Source of the DNA: Arenicola marina
Taxonomy: Eukaryota > Annelida > Polychaeta > Arenicolidae
Direction: 5' to 3'
DNA: 64,000 bases
Assembly: GCA_964019135.1 (NCBI GenBank)
Contig: OZ025258.1
Coordinates: 9,939,961-10,003,960 of the forward strand
Below, piece by piece: positions 60,901-64,000 of the stretch. The notes under the pieces are model-generated. The model had not been told where the DNA came from. It did not search any database and saw only the letters and a list, made by a program, of their open reading frames with translations. Position 1 is the first letter of the stretch, and the number at the start of each line of letters is the position of its first letter. A program made the translations under genes and the position numbers.

Positions 60901-61545
60901 TTGTAGAGATATATCCTCGGTCTGTGCTGCTTCTGTTAGGAACTGGTTCAGAGTCCATTTCTTGCTTATGGCTCTCTGAATCAACCCATTGTTATCGATT
61001 GTCTGAATCAAGTGTTCAAGGATGCGGTCTTCACAATTGTCTTCGAATTCACACCCCTTGGCCTTCTCTCTCAGCCTTGCAGCGTTGGCAGCAATCGATT
61101 CTCCTGATTCCTGCTTCGCTTTCAGGAATATATATCTGGCGTGGTGTTTATTCTTCTTCGGTGTGAAGTAATCATTTAATTTCTCTCGCAGCTTCACATA
61201 TTCATCAAGATTATCTCCGGCTGGGTCTGGTAGACTTTTCTCTAATCTGGCCAGTTCTGTGCCACCGAAGATAATAAGGGCATCCTTCCTGTCAATAGGC
61301 TCTGTGATTCTGAAGTATCGAAATTCCCTTTCAATGCCTTCTAACCATTCTTCCCACTTCTTTCCCGTGGAGATTTGGTTGTCATCGGGTGAAAAGGGTT
61401 GTGTTCTCAATGCTCTTGTTTCAGACACCACAGTTACAGCAACAGGTTCAGGCTGGTCCCCCGGCATTGTGAGAATTTTCACTGGGCTGAGAGAACTCGT
61501 TTTGGGAAAGTTCTGCGAGTTTAGTCTCTTTCTGCTATTTGACAC
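57982..61545 (-). pseudogene. Fused gag-pol polyprotein of the gypsy element, truncated
   Basis: 1,187 codons in one frame. Approximate residue positions: Gag 1-300 with two Cys/His knuckles (258-293; the second, C280-x2-C-x4-H-x4-C, is classical); protease DSGA at 374-377; reverse transcriptase 560-740 with LDMNQGYHQ and a RDD box at 695-697; RNase H 838-960; integrase HHCC finger 1060-1097 and first core Asp (SIDFGGP, about 1125). Two RNase H acidic positions differ from the usual residues (VEAS for VDAS, TAHKPL for TDHKPL). A 20-bp tandem duplication (58,015-58,053) shifts the frame, and the middle and end of the integrase core are deleted. It should be unable to transpose by itself. Confidence 0.9.
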
Positions 61546-61622
61546 TTATCTGTACAGTATCAGGACCGACTGTGACAGCATCTAAAGCTTGCTTGTCTAG
61601 TTGTTTTTATCCTCGTCGCCAA

Positions 61623-61742
61623 TGAAGTGTCTTCTGATATAAACCACGCTTCTCAGATTCTACTGTGAAAACACTTTATTATCGCCCGGATTGTACCCGA
61701 TAATTAGTCTCTTGAAAGAAACCGATAACTCGGGATACTACA
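61623..61742 (-). repeat. 5' LTR of the gypsy element
   Basis: 120 bp, identical to 57,332-57,451. Very short for an autonomous gypsy element. Confidence 0.95.
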
Positions 61743-61747
61743 ATCTG

Positions 61748-62240
61748 AGATAACGTCTGGTAGTAGGCTGGTTCCAGTGCTCACGTTAGTTCTCGAATTG
61801 TGGACATTGTCAATGGTCGTACTTGCAGGTTTGAAAATGTATGCTTTGTATGTAAACTATTCTATCATAATGGAGTTTACACCCATTGGGGGATTTATCA
61901 TTGATGTTCGATTACATACTAAGGAGGAATAATCGATAAATATCGACCAAAGGCAAAACGAGCCCTTTTCCACAGCTGTGTTCCACTGTTCTAACGGCAG
62001 AAGACGAAGCGGACCACTCTCATGTTTCGCTGAAAAGCTGTAGGATTGCCACCTGGCGAGCGGCTCTGTACCGTACACATACAAATTAAGAACTCACATT
62101 TCCTCGAACCTAAGTTTAGCGCGGTTAAAGAAGACCTTTTCTGAGTAAAAGATACACAAAACGTAACAGAATGTGCCTCGCGTTACTTACGAAATCAATG
62201 CATTTATGTTGACAAAATCGACCGTGGCGCCTGTCTGGGG
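61748..62240. other. Unit B-specific DNA right of the LTR element
   Basis: No counterpart in unit A and no gene recognised. Confidence 0.4.
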
Positions 62241-62387
62241 GGGGGGGGGGTGGCTAAGAATCAACGGTCGACTCAGAGCAGTCGTTAAACGAGGTGAGTA
62301 TAGGAACGCGTCCAATTGTGATAAGGGTTGCACGGCGGGGCGACACAGATGAGCGGTGCGCAATTTGACAGTATTAAAGGTTTGGAA

Positions 62388-62481
62388 GGCGATGTATCCT
62401 TGACTCACTGCCATGTATCCTTGACTCACTGCCATGTATCCTTGACTCACTCACTGGTCTGTGAGTCAAGTATACATCGCA
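62388..62481. repeat. 21-bp repeat enclosed in a long inverted repeat
   Basis: Three copies of ATGTATCCTTGACTCACTGCC. The outer arms GCGATGTATCCTTGACTCAC and GTGAGTCAAGTATACATCGC are inverted and nearly complementary over 20 bases. Confidence 0.85.
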
Positions 62482-62489
62482 ATTCACCC

Positions 62490-62830
62490 CCAGGCCATTC
62501 CCCCTAGGACAAGTCCCCCCCGGATAACTCCCCCCGGACAACTCCCCCTGGACAATACCCCCCTAGGTTAAGTTCCCCCCGGACGACTCCCCACCCCCCA
62601 CCCCCCGGACGACTCCCCCCCCCGGACAACTCCCCCATGACAATTCACCCCCCGGACAATTCCCCCCTAGAACAAGTCCCCGCCGGATAACTCCCCCCCA
62701 CCTCCCCCGGACAACTCCCCTGGACAATTCCCCCCTAGGACAAGTTCCCTCCGGAAGACTCCCCCCCCCCCCCCCCTGAAAGCTCCCCCATGACAATTCA
62801 CCCCCAGGCCATTCCTCCGGGGGGAACTTA
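62490..62830. repeat. C-rich minisatellite, left arm
   Basis: Tandem CCCCCCGGACAACTCCCCC-type units with GACAATTCACCCC and GGACAAGTCCCC variants. It is the reverse complement of the array at 63,230-63,790. Confidence 0.9.
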
Positions 62831-63229
62831 TCCCACGTCAAGGGGTGGGAGGTCTGAGGGGCTGTTCGCTGCGTAAATACTACAGTAAGATAAATCGTGC
62901 AATATTTAAAATCTGTATTAAAATCAGTCAAAACTAAATAAAACCTTGAGGTCTCGTTAAATCTCGGTGGAATAAAAGGTGGTCATGAAAATATTGGCCC
63001 CAACTTTGGTTTTTTCCGACAGGGGACTGGCTGTCTGGTAGGTATTTCCCGGGGGGAGACTGTCCGTTTATGGGTATGTGTTTCCAGGGGGTGGATATCG
63101 TCCGGGGGCAATTGCTCGGAGGGGAATTGTCTGGGGTGGGGGTGGAAGGGGGATTTCCGGGTGGCAATTGCCAAGTGGGAATTGTCATGGGAGTTGATTG
63201 TCAGGTCGCGAGGCGTATTGCGGGACAGG
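62831..63229. other. Spacer between the two inverted minisatellite arms
   Basis: Mostly AT-rich, with scattered GGGGGAATTGTC words from 63,110 onward. No gene seen. Confidence 0.5.
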
Positions 63230-63795
63230 ATATTCCGGGGGGGAACTGACCGGGGGGACTTGTCCTAGGGGGGAATTGTCCGGGAGGAAATTGCCGGACG
63301 GGGGGGGGGGGGAGTTTTCTTAGAACCGGGAAATTGTCCAGTGAGTAAATAGTCAGGGTGAGGAGTTGTCCGGGGAGAGTTGTCCCGGGGGGAATTGTCC
63401 GGGGGGAGTTGTCCGGGTAGTTGTCCGGGGGGGACTTGTCCCAATGGGGAATTGTCCGGGGGGGGGGGGGAGTTGTCCGGGTAGGAGTTGTCCGGGGGGA
63501 ATTGTCCGGGGGGGAGTTGTCCGGGTAGGAGTTGTCCGGGGGGGACTTGTCCCAATGGGGAATTGTCCGGGGGGGGGAGTTGTCCGGGTAGGAGTTGTCC
63601 GGGGGGAATTGTCCGGGGGGGAGTTGTCCGGGGGGAATTGTCCGGGGGGGAGTTGTCCGGGTAGGAGTTGTCCGGGGGGAATTGTCCGGGGGGGGAGTTG
63701 TCCGGGTGGGAGTTGTCCGGGGGGAATTGTCCTAGGGGGGAATTGTCCCGGGGCGAATTGTCGGGGGGTAATTGTCCGGGGGGGGGGGAGTTGTC
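63230..63795. repeat. G-rich minisatellite, right arm
   Basis: Tandem GGGGGAGTTGTCCGGG and GGGGGAATTGTCCGGG units of 15-22 bp, some with TAGGAGTTGTCC linkers. Confidence 0.93.
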
Positions 63796-63799
63796 CTGC

Positions 63800-64000
63800 T
63801 CCCCTCCCAGACACACACGCACATTTGAAAAACAAAGTCCTTTTAGCCACTCCACGATCATAGCTGTGGAGTACGCAGCCAACCCTAACGCGATATATAT
63901 CAATACATAATGCCTTTTAATATGGTAGGCCATTCCAAAATGCATTGTCCATTTTTGTAATAAAAAAAAAATCCTTACTTACAAGAAGAATTAATGTATC
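63800..64000. other. Right part of duplicated unit, homologous to 40,675-40,870
   Basis: Shares CGCACATTTGAAAAA, ACCCTAACGCGATATATAT and TTCCAAAATGCATTGTCC-type blocks in order with unit A. The duplication may extend beyond the window. Confidence 0.85.

Larger units (their letters stand above)
57327..61747 (-). mobile_element. Ty3/gypsy LTR retrotransposon, recent but defective
   Basis: The 4,411-bp element 57,332-61,742 has two identical 120-bp LTRs (57,332-57,451 and 61,623-61,742) that start TG and end CA. It is flanked by the 5-bp target duplication ATCTG (57,327-57,331; 61,743-61,747). On the minus strand the 5' LTR is followed by TGGCGACGAGGATAAAAA, the probable primer-binding site. 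AAAAGAAGGGGAGAAA (57,467-57,452) directly precedes the 3' LTR as a polypurine tract. There is no env-like frame. Confidence 0.96.

Noticed and set aside
57332..61742. Endogenous retrovirus
   Set aside because: There is no envelope-like frame. LTR size, gag knuckle and pol order fit a Ty3/gypsy retrotransposon.

Overview
This is animal nuclear DNA. Its genes are split by GT-AG introns, and it carries tRNA-derived SINEs, non-LTR and LTR retrotransposons, short inverted-repeat transposons, many minisatellites and one 200-base assembly gap. A marine invertebrate is likely and amphioxus is my best guess, but nothing in the sequence proves the species. || Layout: 1-7,122 has no supported gene. 7,123-12,960 (minus) is a six-exon LRRC14/PRAME-type leucine-rich-repeat gene encoding about 547 residues, with every splice phase consistent. 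13,708-13,812 may be the last exon of another minus-strand gene. 15,535-20,055 is a satellite of 61/64-bp units. 20,056-26,470 has no supported gene. || From about 26.5 kb to the window end is a large tandem segmental duplication. Unit A is about 26.5-40.9 kb and unit B about 42.7-64 kb. Each holds one complete seven-exon short-chain dehydrogenase/reductase gene of the DHRS11 type on the minus strand: A spans 26,621-32,020 and B spans 43,187-53,613. Each encodes 267 residues, with 14 replacements between them. Both appear intact, with a TGxxxGxG cofactor motif, NNAG, a catalytic Ser (codon split by intron 3) and YxxxK. || Comparing A with B dates many insertions, because one copy serves as the empty site for the other. 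A gained two SINEs, a hAT-like MITE and a 965-bp insertion. B gained a broken LINE, a 5'-truncated LINE, a SINE and a 6-kb block that includes a 4.4-kb Ty3/gypsy element with identical 120-bp LTRs. || The most unusual feature is the minisatellite behaviour. Different arrays have expanded at homologous places in the two units. Two arrays are built from gene parts: the exon 3/5' splice-site junction (six donor copies in A, two in B) and the terminal coding exon (repeated downstream in both). Intron 5 is mostly a 9-bp repeat, and a 31-bp GC-rich array is open in all six frames for more than 500 codons. No CRISPR array, bacterial operon or complete tRNA/rRNA gene is present.
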